64,000 nucleotides of DNA from Polymyxa betae (Eukaryota; Endomyxa; Phytomyxea; Plasmodiophorida; Plasmodiophoridae): contig RBZT01000578.1 in the NCBI GenBank assembly GCA_003693705.1, forward strand, positions 62,001-126,000. The letters run 5' to 3'. The notes beneath the pieces are model-generated. The model made no database searches and was not told the origin of the DNA. It saw only the letters and a program-made list of their open reading frames with translations. Below are positions 21,622-34,760 of this stretch, piece after piece (position 1 is the stretch's first letter; every line of letters begins with the position of its first letter). The position numbers were made by a program, and so were the translations under genes.

Positions 21622-22595
21622 ATGATGATCAACGATGTGTTGCTGATTGCAATTGTTGTCCTGGTTGTGGTGACATTGCTGTCGTTTGTCTACATTCAAT
21701 ATCGGAATTATAACCCCAAAGCTACACAATGGAATCTATTGAATCTGATGGCAGCCATCACTATCCTACTCACATTGAATTCCATTATCCCACAGCTCTT
21801 ATTAGTGGGTCGATCTGAGTCAGGATGCAAGTTTTTGCATCATTGGGCTGGTAGTTTCTACAGTCTTACTAACGGACTAGCACGTCTGTTCTTCCAGTTC
21901 CGCTCAAATCAGATAGCTCCAGATACACCAAGAGATAATCTCATTGGGAACGCAATGGTTGGCTTCATTCTGAGCATCATGATTGTCAGCATTGTAGGAA
22001 GCAATCTCACCATGGTGACCATCGTCGTACCACCCCTGAACCTATGCGTTGGCATTCCGCACAAGGTCACCTCATTAGTGTTTGTTCTGGTGTTGCCCAT
22101 GCTGATCGATTTCGCTATCAATATCCGCTTCTTCAAGCACATCTTTCGGTAAGGATTCGCCCCTGTGAAACCCTAAAACCCTAACCCCATATTCCATTCA
22201 GATCAACTCAGCAGATGTCTGGAGCCGCTGGTAGAGTTCATGCCAAAGCTCCAATGCGTCTCCTACGTGTCACATCCATATTATGTGTGTCCTGTACGAC
22301 CATGTCCCTCATCTGCATGCTGTTTCTATTCGGATTCGTCCCACTCCAAAATCCCACCTGGGTCACGGTCATACTGGCCACCGAGCAGGCTTATAACGCC
22401 TGTGCTCTAGCCTGGCCTTTTATCTACATCTTCATACGTAAACGTGTAAAGCAATATATTAGGGAGACCTACACTCTATCAGCAGCTGCTACCGTTACGA
22501 CAAATCAGTCCAAGACCGCCACCAAGATGAGAGAGATCCAGATCGAGACGAAACCAACCGCAACACCAGCTGAACATGTCACATCTCGCCAATAA
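21622..22595 (+). CDS. Seven-transmembrane receptor-like (GPCR-like) protein
   Basis: Two exons, 21622-22148 and 22202-22595, joined in phase across a GT-AG intron. The product of about 307 residues has seven hydrophobic segments: VLLIAIVVLVVVTLLSFVYI; LLNLMAAITILLTLNSIIPQ; a less hydrophobic FLHHWAGSFYSLTNGLARLF; MVGFILSIMIVSIVGSNLTM; LVFVLVLPMLIDFAINIRFF; LLRVTSILCVSCTTMSLICM; and ACALAWPFIYIFIRKRVK. The WPFIY near the end of TM7 sits where rhodopsin-like receptors have NPxxY. A short cytoplasmic tail follows. There is no DRY motif, so class is uncertain. It is probably a plasma-membrane sensor; ligand unknown. The 53-base intron contains a telomere-like motif. Two related loci flank it. 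Confidence 0.66.
22168..22187. repeat. Telomere-like motif in the 7TM gene intron
   Basis: AAACCCTAAAACCCTAACCC on the coding strand inside intron 22149-22201. Confidence 0.85.
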
Positions 22596-24015
22596 ACCTA
22601 TTCATAGGTTTGGCATTTGATTCTGTAGCAAAAATCGCGACAGATGATTGTATGATATCTGGTCTAATGGCCAATGTATAAAGACCAACCTCTTGTATTA
22701 GTATCATGAGAGCCTCATACACGTGAACTCGTTCTGGATATCCAGCTCTAATGGTGATATTCAATACACAATTTTTACTGAAACTGCCAAACTCACCACG
22801 ATAACGTTGGTAATGCTGGGAATGCATCCCCAGAAGCGATATCGCCCATACAATAATCACCCACAACGCCGGCAATGATTTAGATCTTTGGTCGTTAAGA
22901 CATAATTGCATCAAAACAATGATATTGCTGTTGCAGTCATTGTCAGAAGAACAAGAAAGGCAACATTATGGATAGAATTAGATAGTCGGAGATGTTGGGG
23001 AATACTGGAATAGGGCTTTTTGATGCATGACATCAGTACGACCCCATTCGAAGCAGAATCTTTTTGAGTGAATCCCTGCATACGTTGTCGTACAGTCCTG
23101 GATCATCATTCTGCATTTGTTGTATGTCTGAGATCCAGCATCAAAGAAGCGAATCCAAAATGCTTTCAGTATTGAGATATTCAGCCAGACCACTCCAATA
23201 CCAGCTATTCATACAATCAGTTAGAGGATCAGCACGAGCTTGATATCGATGTGATGATATGAAGGGAATAACAATCGATCCAAGATTGATCGATCCCAGA
23301 TTCTTCCAAAAACACATCGTTTTACCGCCGAATATCATCTGATTCGTGCTGGAGCAGAACCGCTTTGATATCTGCCACAAAATACCAGACATAAACTGGA
23401 ACTATAGCCATGGATTAAATGCAGAACAGATGATAGAGAATAGAGCGCCGATAGGGACGGTATGACTTCGTGGCCACACTGAGAAGTTGATAGAGAATCG
23501 ATCTATGACAAGCAGGATAATGGCAGATAACACTGATCATGAAATCGACCAATGATAAGTGATATAATGGCAACCATTGATAGAGAACGTGATCGTAATG
23601 TATCGGTTAATTCCACACCTATTAAGAGCAGGCAAACAGTTAACGAATTTGACAGAACACAGCCTTGCTGGATTACGTTTGAAGTATGCAACGTTGGAGA
23701 GCGATTATAAGAGCGAATGCAGATGAAACCCCACCAAACCATGCTGCTTTGTATCAATAGAAACGCTTTGCAAAATTCAAAGTATGAAGGTGAAGGTGCT
23801 GAGACTGCTTGACGACATCCAGCTACTCCAAATCAAGTGATGATAATCACAATAATACTGGAGATTGTGGCCGATGTCGTAGAAATCCGAACTAAATGAA
23901 GAGTATCGGGATCCGAATTAAAGTCGAACATTGCAGTAGTGAGATTGCCCCAATCATCTGCAATATGAAACCAAACTGAGATGGTCGCATTGCACGATTG
24001 CAGATTTAGTTCCAT
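22592..24015 (-). CDS. 7TM receptor-like locus, exon structure unresolved, possibly two genes or degenerate
   Basis: Minus-strand exons show receptor features. There is an N-terminus with an N-glycosylation-type site (MELNLQSCNATISVWFHIAD) leading into a hydrophobic segment (ISTTSATISSIIVIIIT). A segment NSLTVCLLLI splices through a GT-AG intron into VLSAIILLVIDRFSINF, where IDRF matches the DRY position at the end of TM3. Then VPIGALFSIICSAFNPWL looks like TM4. Further down come GIGVVWLNISILKAFWIRFF and, nearest the 3' end, LPALWVIIVWAISLLG with a cysteine-containing loop. I could not join all segments without in-frame stops, so this may be one multi-exon receptor, two adjacent genes, or a decaying copy. 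It ends tail-to-tail with the intact plus-strand 7TM gene. Confidence 0.45.
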
Positions 24016-24390
24016 TACAGAGATGTCTTCGCCCTGCCTGCGACTCGTGATTCATTGGTAATCTGCAGTTCGAATCAATCGATGATTGTGTCATCCGTTG
24101 TCCAAGGAGATCATCGATCTGAGAAGGTCCCGGGCCTGCTGGTGACACCCTCAAACCCCAACATCTGTTCAAAATTCGATATTAGCTCGGTCTGTTCATT
24201 GTTACACATCATACTAGTAATTAGCAACATTGAGGTCCTGCAAACCAGGGAGTCTTCAATACAAAATCCTCAACTCGACAATGCTCAACATTTTTCTTTC
24301 GGTTTCACATGAATCAGAGATATTTAGTGCATTGCGAATCGATACAGATTTTATATTTAAATAGAGATGTTGGGCTTAGCTGAGTATACA
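24016..24390. other. Spacer downstream of TOR
   Basis: About 375 bases between the TOR stop codon and the minus-strand 7TM locus. I see no convincing exon. Confidence 0.35.
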
Positions 24391-27300
24391 CTACCAGAAT
24401 GGGCACCAACCGATATAACATTGACATAGATTCTCATGCGAAGTCGCTTGCTGGATTAATCTTTGGATTTGCTCATCAACATCCTAACATCGAACAGTCA
24501 GATTCGGAGCCTGGTCTCATGGGAATCGAGTTCTTCATTACCAGAGTTTCTGAGGCGAAATCCCGTCCAGTCAGCTTGTTGCTGACCCTCTCGATAACCG
24601 CCAGCGCCCTCTCATTCAAATCTTGTAAATCGACGTTGGGTTCAGCTGCTTGAACTGACACCAGAGTCGATCCTAATTCTATAATAAAGAATCCAACCAT
24701 CAAGCGGAAAACGTCACTGACTGGGTCGATACGATTGTGAGTCCTCAAGGATGGACGAAGAACGGAAATGACTCTGCAGAACCGAGGTTTCATCATTGAT
24801 TTCGTTCTTATCGGCCACCTCGATCGCTTCACCTGGGACTGATATTTCCGCCTTAAGCAAACGCCAATTGATAAGAGGATCATGTACGAAGGCCTGGAAG
24901 AAGATTGGGCTTGATTTTGGAAATATCATTTCAGTAGCGTTACCTCTAGAACCGCCATCAGGCTGTCTTTCTGCTCGCGCATAACGCGCATGACCAGTTC
25001 ACAAGTAGAGCGGAAGTTGCCCTCAATTCCTGACACCTCCATGGCATTGATCAGCATTCGGGTCAGACGGAAGGGGATTTTCTCGGGGAACTATCGATGT
25101 CGAAACGCTATTAGGGAGGTTGAAGCAGCTGTATAAAGGAAAGAAACCGACCTTCTCACGAGTCATCGCAACTTCGAAGCAATCGCCGAAATCGATATGG
25201 ATGATCTTTCCGGTAACACGATCGATCATCATATTGCATGGGTGTCGGTCACCAAGACCCAGGATGTACCCGACCATTGATGCAACGGCTAACGATCGTG
25301 TAAAATTCGTGCGCCGATCGAGCCAGGCTGATCAATACGCACTCAGGAAGTATCACAAAATGGATTGAAATAGAGAATACTTTCTGAGTTTCTGGATTTT
25401 AGCCATAGGACGTTGTGCAAATCCATGCCGGACGTATTAGCCAGCGCATACTCAAACACCTTAACGCAGATAAGGAGGAACGCCCGAAAATGAATGCGAT
25501 TTGGATCAACGAACCTCGATTTTTTGCATGATGGTCAACTTAGCATAGTCCGGAGTCATTTGTGTCATCAAGCGATGCTCCATGTTGAGAAGCAGTTTGC
25601 GCGAATCACGATATTCTTTAATAAGGGCATGCATGGTGTCACAATTCGGCATCCATTCAATCAGACCCACATTGGGAGCCAGTGGAATCACCGAATACCT
25701 GAGCGATACATTAGATGAACTGATTCTGAACACAGCAGGAATGCGACCTTTTAATATCAAGGTCGTGCGTTGCTGTACGACGATCAGTGCGCAGCATGAT
25801 GTTGACCAGACCGAACAGCTGCATGACACGCTCATCCTGACGAAGGTCTTCGTGCCCTTTCAAGAGGAATACGTAACTTTTCCCATCAGAACCGTAAATA
25901 GTCAGTCGCCTTCAGCCTGATATCAGAGATATGATCTATATAATGGGGCGATTGTTGGACCTTGGTCTTTGCTTGCTCTCGATGACTTTTAGGACAGAAT
26001 GGAACTTGTTGATCGTGATAACATCAAAATTCTCGGGGTCACCGCCCATCGATTGAACATTGCAAAAATAGGTTCCGGGCACAGCCAGTTGCAAATCGTG
26101 GACATTGAGGAGCTTAGGCGACGATCGGTGTAGTTCCAGATCCGCGATCGTTGTCATCTGTTTCGAGATTCGTCGAAAGATGTGACAGTACAGTTCCCAG
26201 GCCGCACTGAGATCAGCATCATTGCTAGTTTTCATGTATGATAGACACCATTCGCGAGCTTCCTTTAAATCGCGCCCGAACTGTTGGTGGAAAGAAATCT
26301 CGCGCATCGTCTCCGGTCCCTGTTCCATCATGTCGTGTAACGGCATCAACAGCGACAGCATGGCGGGAATGTTTTTGGCACCAAAGTACAGTAGCGAAGC
26401 CTCTTCGAGTGCCGCATGCCACATTTCATGCCATAAGATTGCAACACGAATCAATTCTTGTGAGACCAATAATGCCTAAAATATAATCAGTGATTTCACT
26501 GAATGATAGGCGAGGCTGTCAAACCTGCTCAACAAGCTGTGGCGAGTGCTTCCTCATATCTTCCAGTACCTCCTCGGCTCCCAGGCGCCTATCTTCCGAT
26601 TGCGATTTCGACGCGACCGTGAGCGGATAAATCAAGGCTTGCGGATGTCGACGGCCGAGACGACAGAGCAGCTCGATGATTAACGGACGAATACTTGGAG
26701 TCGATGTATGGATACGAGCGATTACCTGCGGAATGACCTGGACCCAAGTATCGATGCACGATGCTTCAAGGTTCTGCTTGAGTGCATCGAAACATTCGGG
26801 ATTGTCACCGAACCGAAACATCAGATCCAGGATCCGGAGAGCATTTTGTAGACTGCCCTCGGCCCTACAAAGTGACACGACCCGGAAAAGACTACAATCA
26901 GAACCTCAGTACGGCACCATTACCCCAAATCAAACAGATAACATACGCGTTGATGGCCGACAGCGTATACGTCATTTGTGAAGACGACCCGGACGAGGTC
27001 AGTCCGTAATTGAACAGCGCGAACGACTGCCATGCCTTCAGCTCGTTGATGTTATCTGCACAAATCTGAATTGAGGCAATTGTTCTCGACATACTGATCC
27101 TCGTCCTACCGTAAACAGTGGCTTGGCGCAGCAGCCCCAAGATCTCATCTTGATTCTGTAGTAAAGTTCCTGAGCGCTGAAAACCCCGAGTTACATGATT
27201 CAAGCACGGCAACCTAAGCGAGGCTGCTCACGTTGGATTCGTCCTGGATCCAAATTGCCAGTTTTCGGTAAGCGCTGGTTGCCAACAGCGACAAGTCGTT

Positions 27301-30300
27301 GGAAATAGCCGTTGTCGGTAGGTCGGCGATGAATTCGCGAAGGAGTTCTATGGCCTCATTGCGGCGCCCAGTGGCCCAGATATGTTTACACATGGCAAAC
27401 CTGCGCCCGACGATGAATGCGAACGCAGCGATAAATGGATGACGCATTGTACCGAGCGGACGGAAGAGTCGGGTCCAGCGACTGAATTGTTCGCAAAGAG
27501 ACACTCAGCAAAGGTGGTGATGATTTGCGACAAAGCGATGAAAATTTCAGGCGGGTCGCGACCTGAGATCAGACTGAGAATAGAGCAGTTGAAGACGAGG
27601 CGGCAGCTCACATCAGATGACGAATCAATCACCAATGATCGAACCGCAAGGAGTGATTGCCATATGTCGACATCGGCCTGACAGCCGTATAGACGTTTGG
27701 TCCACATCGTCTGCAGCATCTGACGGCGCGATTCATTGTTGCATTCGCGATATTCAATGACTTCTTCAAGCTTTGTGTATGCGATAAGAAACAGCACGCG
27801 CAGGATGAAAAGTGATGGTACCTCTCCTAATTGCTGCAACCGAACAATCTCCGAATACGTTCTGCGATATCCTTTACTAACAAGCGCCCCGATAGAGGCG
27901 CTGCGTGCAATCCGATCCTTTTCAATGAATTCCCTAGCCGTATCATACTCGCCCTGATGCACAGCCAGGACAGCGCGAAAAAAGGTGCTACTGTAGTTCT
28001 AAAAACAACTATAAATATCAAACAGAAGTAATAACGAAATACAAAGCCAAATGACGAATTTTTCAAACATAAAAAAATCTTAAGCCGGCAAAGGCGTCGA
28101 GTGGCCTACTGGTACATAGGCGAGAAAATGAAACGCAGAAATAGACTCGCATACCAGACTCTCACTAGAGATCGGCTGGGGTCTTAACGGCTCCATTGAT
28201 GCATCATCAGTGGCTTCCATTGCTTCAATAAAAGTGGAGATATCGTCCCATTCGCTAAGATGCCACGACGCCTGACAATGGGTAAGTTGAGAGCTATGCT
28301 GAGCATCAGAATAGCACGAGCCTGCGCGCCCAGAAACGCCATCCGCTGGCGGATAGAAATGTCGTGATCGGCAGTCTTGGGCCACCAAATGTCCTTTATG
28401 AGCACACGCAGACGTTCCCATTCACAAAGTGCCTAAAAACGCATCAGAACAAAATTTCGAACGACGGCTCCAGCCAAATTACGCTGAGGGATCGCATTCG
28501 CCCCAGTGCGAATTCGGGGTTGATCGGATCGGAAAGCTGTTTGCGCTCATAGGCGTGTAGGGCATCAGTCCAGCGATGCAGCTTCTCGTACCATTCTTCG
28601 CGAATTTCACAAGTCGAAGCTGCTTCGAACTGACGGCTGTATTCTAAGATACCAACTGCGAAGCAATCAGGGCGATGTTAGAATCGGGTGAGGGAGAATT
28701 GACCAGCTGCTTCTGGCTGCTGTAGCTGGTTGTTAATGGCGATTAAGGCTTCAACGGCAGATGTGGTGGCCGAAGCATTAACTCGAAATTCGCACTCTTT
28801 GTAATGTAACGCCTTTGAGATGCTCAGAAACCGGCAGAAGGAATGTTGATGAGGTGTATACTTTGGCGAAAGCGTGGCATTTAATAGCCAGATCAGCCAA
28901 GGTGCTGATTGTAATAGGTAATGGATTCCCTTCATGTTCCATGAATTCCGCCTATGACACAAGATACTCACTGAACAAGTTATCGGAAGATAGCGTTGCT
29001 GTAGAACTGACCAGATTCAGGAGCGTTTGCAACAGCTGAGGTGGCGCCGTCGGTGATGAGAAAGCTGTAGATTTTCAGAAATTGTCTATGTAAAAACATC
29101 AAACAGCACCGATTTCCAGAGATCGTAGCAGATCGTCCTGATATTGGTCGTACAGCTCATTCCAGCAAGACACGAACGCCACATTAAATCTATTCTCATG
29201 ATTGAGAAGGCATGAAAAAATAGAAAACCGATTTTGAAATACAGTTCTTGAGCAAGTGGGTGATGTTTTTGTGCCAGCGCCGAGCATGATCGCAAGGCCG
29301 GACTGGGTGATTCCTTCAACAGTTCAACAGCAAAACGCCGAAGCCATTCGATCCAGTCATCGCGCGACGAACGCTGCGACGCCTCCCAAGCCTGAAGAAG
29401 TAAGCACAGAGAAGCCAAATTAACGATCGCAGCTTTAAACCTTCTTCAGGTTTGACTGCGAAACATGAAGCTTTTTAACAGGACCAAGTCCTTCTAAAGC
29501 AGCGACCGGAGTGGCTCCAAGCAGACTTGTAGGCTCCGGCGCTGACGATGGAGCATGATCAACAAAAGGGACGCGGGAACAGGACGCCGTCACTGGGTTT
29601 AAAACAGCATTCAGCAGAGAGAAATAACGCGTTGCAGGCAACTGGTGCTTCGACAGGACCTTGCTAACCTGATTACACCTAAGTTCATTGGGGAAGAACG
29701 CGATTCGTAATAATCAAGACCAATGGAACAAAGACGGTAAAGTCTTTGCCGAGCTGGATTAACAAGGAGCAAAGAAGGTCCAGGATGGCAATTCGTAGCT
29801 CGGCGGGAGTGGTGTCGGCGTTCAAAATTCGAACCAGAGGATGGATGATTCGAGAAGCGTAACAGTTCTATAAGCAGCCAATTACAACAAGTGATAGCAC
29901 AAGCTGAAAACAAGTTGCATCGCACAAAACAATAAGCACTATGGCACCGCAAAGGTCATGTGTGATGACAAATGCTTCAAACAAATCCAGAAAAAAAACC
30001 ATGCGATCGTATGAAAAAACCGACCAGCTGATTAAGGGGACTATTGATGAGGGCAGACAGAGCTCGGATACATTGGGACCGAACATTAATTGGGACTTCA
30101 ACTGCTGCACATAGCTTGATTAAAACTGGGATCACCAAAAAGAAATAATCGTTGAGATTAGGCGCCATAATCTCGATTGCATGAATACAATGAGAAACGT
30201 TCGTGAAAGACATCTGCGATCGATAATGAAGAATCTCGAGAAGATGAGGTAGGAGGTTGGGCAGGAAGACCTACGAAAAATCAACATTGAGGTGGACACA

Positions 30301-33300
30301 CGTTCATTGATCCGACTTTGAATTCATCTTTGAGGGCTAATGAGATTTCTTCAATGAGGGTCAATATCGGAGAAAGCAGGTTCGGCTGTAAAACATGTTG
30401 AGATCGCTCCCAATTAAACATGAGAGCCAACCTCTTTCCAACACTCGTAAATCAGCTGAAAAATCGGTTCCAGAGAGGTGCGTATATGCTGCTGGACGAT
30501 CATGACAAGAACTCCTGAAACTTCTATCAGCGCGTATATGGTAACCTAACAGGTAACTGAACCGATTTGTTGAAAAAGCGCTTCTCGAAGACTGTCATCC
30601 GAAGTGGATCTCATCACTGAAAGAAACGCTGGGATCAGCTGTGGTAGGAAAGGAACACCCTGGATTCCTAACGACTTGAAAATAAACATGACCGCTTGCG
30701 TCACCTACAAGTTGAGGTTAATATTAGGCTGCGAGCAGAAAAGACTCTGAACCATGGAATGATGCTGCGATAACGAGGGCGTACTAAGTATTCTCATTAG
30801 AGCCTCAATGGCAACAGTTGGATAATAATCATCGTTTGAGGCGGCAGCTTCTTGCAGCGGCGTTTCGCTCTGTCAGGAAATCAAGATTCGAAGCTGCTCC
30901 GGAAAAATGTGGGACACCGACCTCGATGATATCTTCGGTGGATTGCCTTGTCAAACTATTATTTATCTGAGATTCCTGAAAGGGGTCTAACGCACCCAAA
31001 ATGCCAACAGTTCTCAAAGCTTCATGTCGAACTGCTAGTGACACTTCCTCTGTTTTTAATGAATCTAAAAGCGTAGGCCTATACATATTTAAAACAGAGC
31101 AACAGCATAGGTCCATCGCTTACATGAGCTGTTTATAGGTAATATATGGTTTGATAACGGCGCCGGTGCTCAGGACAAGCTGACCCAGAGTACGTAAGGC
31201 AACTTCACGCTTTAGCATCGAGCTCCGGTCTTGAAGTGCATCAACAATGATTGGCATTAGAAGGTCGAAGTGCTATCAGAATCAGAAAACAGCAAGCGTT
31301 GGATATTAAGTTATAGAACCTGAAGCATATCGGTACCGCCAACAGAAGCCAGTTCTCCAAGGGTTGAAAGAACGCACGACGCTACACCCGGGTCCGTATC
31401 CTTGCCAAAAAGAGTCAGCAAAACCGGGTAGATCGCCGACTTTTTGAAAGCTTACGCGTAACTTCGGAACGAGAACCTGAAGAATTGGAAAAACATAGGG
31501 CGAAATCAGATGCTGGGCGGCTTTGATCAGATGACCAAGCAATGTGCAGCTTTGCTCGCGATGGCGCGCATCCGGTGATAATTGCAGCTCAGTCAGAAGC
31601 TGGATCAACGTCTTACGCAGAGAAGGCATCACATAGGCAGGATTTCGTATTGCAAGTCTGCCAATCACTGAAATCGCAACACAGCGAATCGCAAATATCT
31701 AATGCACAAAGTTAGCGCTGACAAAGAATGGGGCTCAAATTATCCCGGCGAAAAGTATCATTGTAAAAGCAACTGTAAACCTCGTCATTTAATGCAACGA
31801 AGAGCGACTGTAGGTTCTCCGACTGGGCGAGAAAACGGTCGAATGATGGGTGCAGATTGCTGAGGACCGTCAAACGTACATCGGCGACAGAGTCGGCGAT
31901 GCCAACTCGAAGCAGACGTTCCATGACACTGGCCACGGTAAGGGTTTGCTGACGAGACATCGATGGCTCGGTCTCGCCAGTGTGCCGTTGCAGAATTCTA
32001 GCACAAGTAATGCAGGCTTGTTTTCGAATAAACGGAACTTCGTGCTCAAGGTAATCGACCAATATATCACGAAGAAATGGAAACAAATCGATCGACTGCA
32101 TGATAATTAATCCACAGAAGAAGATCAGAGACCCAACATTATTACGTTGAGATTGAATGCACCGAGGGTCTGCAACCCCAAAGAAATCATATCGTAAGGC
32201 GTATCGGAGCCGTTGCCTCCGCCAACAGAGCTGCCGATCTCGATTGCAGCATCTATTAAAGTTTACAATGCAAAAAAGAGGGCACTCCGAATCAGTTACC
32301 AATGTGATCCAATATGCTTAAGACGTTATACAGGCTAGGCACACGCTTGCAATGTGACCCTGAGCCGTGATCATCTGATGTCAAAATTGAGAGCAGACAC
32401 GACATCAGCCTTGCTTGTATAGGGTCAAGAAGCTATATTAGAATCGTTAGAGCCAGGAGTATCAAACAACGAAACAAAATCGCCAGAAAATAGCCATTCC
32501 CAGTCACTGTTCAGACTCAAGGCTAAGTAGGCGAGCAATGTCAACGGAAGCAAAATTCCAAATTACTTGAGGTATGTTATCGACAATTTTGGCCAGAGCA
32601 TCGACCAGTGGCTGCGACAGTCCAGGTCGAAAGGCCAGTTCCAACAGAGGAAGCTCACTGGAATTCACATCGCTTCGCTCGGGTGACAGATAGGGCAGCA
32701 ACGATGGTCCCACAGCGACAGCCAACGAGCCCAGGCATGATAAGCACGAGAAAAACGAAGATGGCCGCTTCGACTTGACATTCAGGAAAGACTGGAGATA
32801 CCAAAATCAATTCCAATCGAAAAAATCAGCACGATCGCTTACTCTCAGCAAATGAAAAGTTAAAGGAAGTCGTGGCAGTATCTTTTCACGAACGGAAAGG
32901 GCAATCTCACCCAAAGAGACTAATGCCAGGTCCCGGAAAGTACACTGTGAGTTGGTGCTGAGCGACGACGACGAGCCTGCCAACTCCAATTTTAAAAAAT
33001 CAAAAACACCAGCCGCTAACACAGACTTTGCAATGTTTCGATAAGATGGTCAAGAGCTGGATTTAGATATGCCCTAACGAAAGCGTCGGATGCGTATCGT
33101 GCCAGAATCGGCAATGTCTGAATAACTGCTTCACGAACGGCAGCTGAGCGATGATCTCGAAATGACAGCGTCAATTCACACGTCTACGCCTTTCTGTCAA
33201 ACGCAGCCAAATGAATTGGCCAAAAAGCAAACCTCTTTGAATCGTGCGATCATGAAATCGTCTTTTGTTCGCAGAAGCTCCTGTACAGTAAGGATACTGC

Positions 33301-34006
33301 CGTGGATGGTATCCGGGTTTGCCAATGCGAGTCCTTTCTTTGCTTCAGCCCAGATGTGAGCATACCATTGTACGCGCCATCGGCTACCGCGCTTTCGAAT
33401 GACTTGCAGCGTCGATCGCAGAGCCTTCACAGCCGTTTGCCGGATGGTCAGCAACGGGTCATGCAGCGCGACCCAAATATGGTTGATAAAGGTGGAGACG
33501 TGCTGATTGAACAGTGTTGGGACGTTGTCGGCTAACTCTTTCAGGACCAGTACGGCAGCAAGGCGCCGATGTTCATAGCGGTCACCTTCGAGCCATTCTA
33601 AGGCCCGCTTCACTTCGAATTCGACAAAATCTGGAGTCAATGCACCACCAGCACGAGCTAGATGTCCAAGAGCTGCGGAAGCCCTTTCTAAAATTGTCGG
33701 GTCGGAACTCGAGACGGCCATGCGTAGATAGTTCGCGAATCGAATGATTTTCGTCTCGTTCTCCTCATACTGGACATCGATAAGGTTGTCGATGACAGTG
33801 ATGCCACAGATCTTTTCGCTGACTGACGACGAATTGACAAGGTCGAAGATGCGGCGGTTCAGCTCATTCATGAGGCGAGTGAACGCTTCAGCGTTACGTT
33901 CGCGCGATTCGCGAAGAACGAAGCGCCGAAAGGGTTCGACATCGCTAGGCGCCCCGCTGAGCCGATGCAAGACCAGATCGATCTGATTGGGACCCGTCAT
34001 GGGCAT
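24391..34006 (-). CDS. TOR: TOR (target of rapamycin) serine/threonine kinase
   Basis: A complete, intron-rich minus-strand gene. It starts [18 protein letters not shown]. Conserved N-terminal HEAT repeats follow ([57 protein letters not shown]), then more HEAT and FAT exons. The FRB domain holds [32 protein letters not shown] and [17 protein letters not shown]. The kinase domain includes [20 protein letters not shown] (catalytic loop) and [20 protein letters not shown] (DFG plus activation loop), then [19 protein letters not shown]. The FATC tail ends [18 protein letters not shown] before a TAG at 24391-24393. TOR forms TORC1/TORC2 and couples nutrients to growth. The key rapamycin-contact serine, tryptophan and phenylalanine are present, but a neighbouring tyrosine is cysteine. 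A start at 34000 is also possible. Confidence 0.96.
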
Positions 34007-34760
34007 GGCCGGACGGGACCTCCCAGTTCAGGACGGGCCTCGCCTGCTAATGATAAAGAGGCTGTAACGATATTTTTGACGCCGTGGAGGAACTATCTCT
34101 CTTCAGTCTCCAGATACATACAGTACTTTCCAGCTTTGCAGCATTTGTCAACATGCTTCGGTCTCAATCCAGGCTAGACTTGGTTACGACACTGGCTTTT
34201 TGTGTCTAATGGTAATTGTTTCCTTCATGTGTATCGGCAATCGCGCACCGGGGCCAGCAAGAAGTCGATCTGCTCGAGAAAGCAGAATGTAAAAGCAGCA
34301 GTATCTTCATTTATTTCCATCGGGCATAAAACATTTGCTATAACCGCACAATTGGAAAGGCGTGTAATATTTAACGACATGCATAACTACAAGTGTCTTG
34401 CATAACAGTATTCTTCCATAGATCGATGTTCTTACCTCAACAAGTCGGCGAATGAAAGCTCTCTGAGACAGTTTGGAGCTTCTGGTATGTACGTCGACGA
34501 ACCTGTTTATTCGAACGAGATGTTGCAACAATTTTTTGTGACTGGCTTCCGTATGGATATTGAAAGTCGGTTGGTGTATGGATCAATGCGGCGCGCCTTT
34601 TGAATCGATCTACTTCCGATCGACCTATCATTTTCAGTGCATTCACTCATACCCTAACCATAGGGCGGCATCAGATTCATTCAGTCTGCAATCACGCCTG
34701 GCCAAGGGCCTATTGCATATAACTTGGTGAGGCAGGTCGATAGCGTTGCTAGTAGACTTC
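34007..34760. other. Divergent spacer between TOR and TPX2-like genes
   Basis: About 750 bases with only short, mutually overlapping frames on both strands and no recognisable domain. It presumably contains the promoters of TOR and of the TPX2-like gene. Confidence 0.4.
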
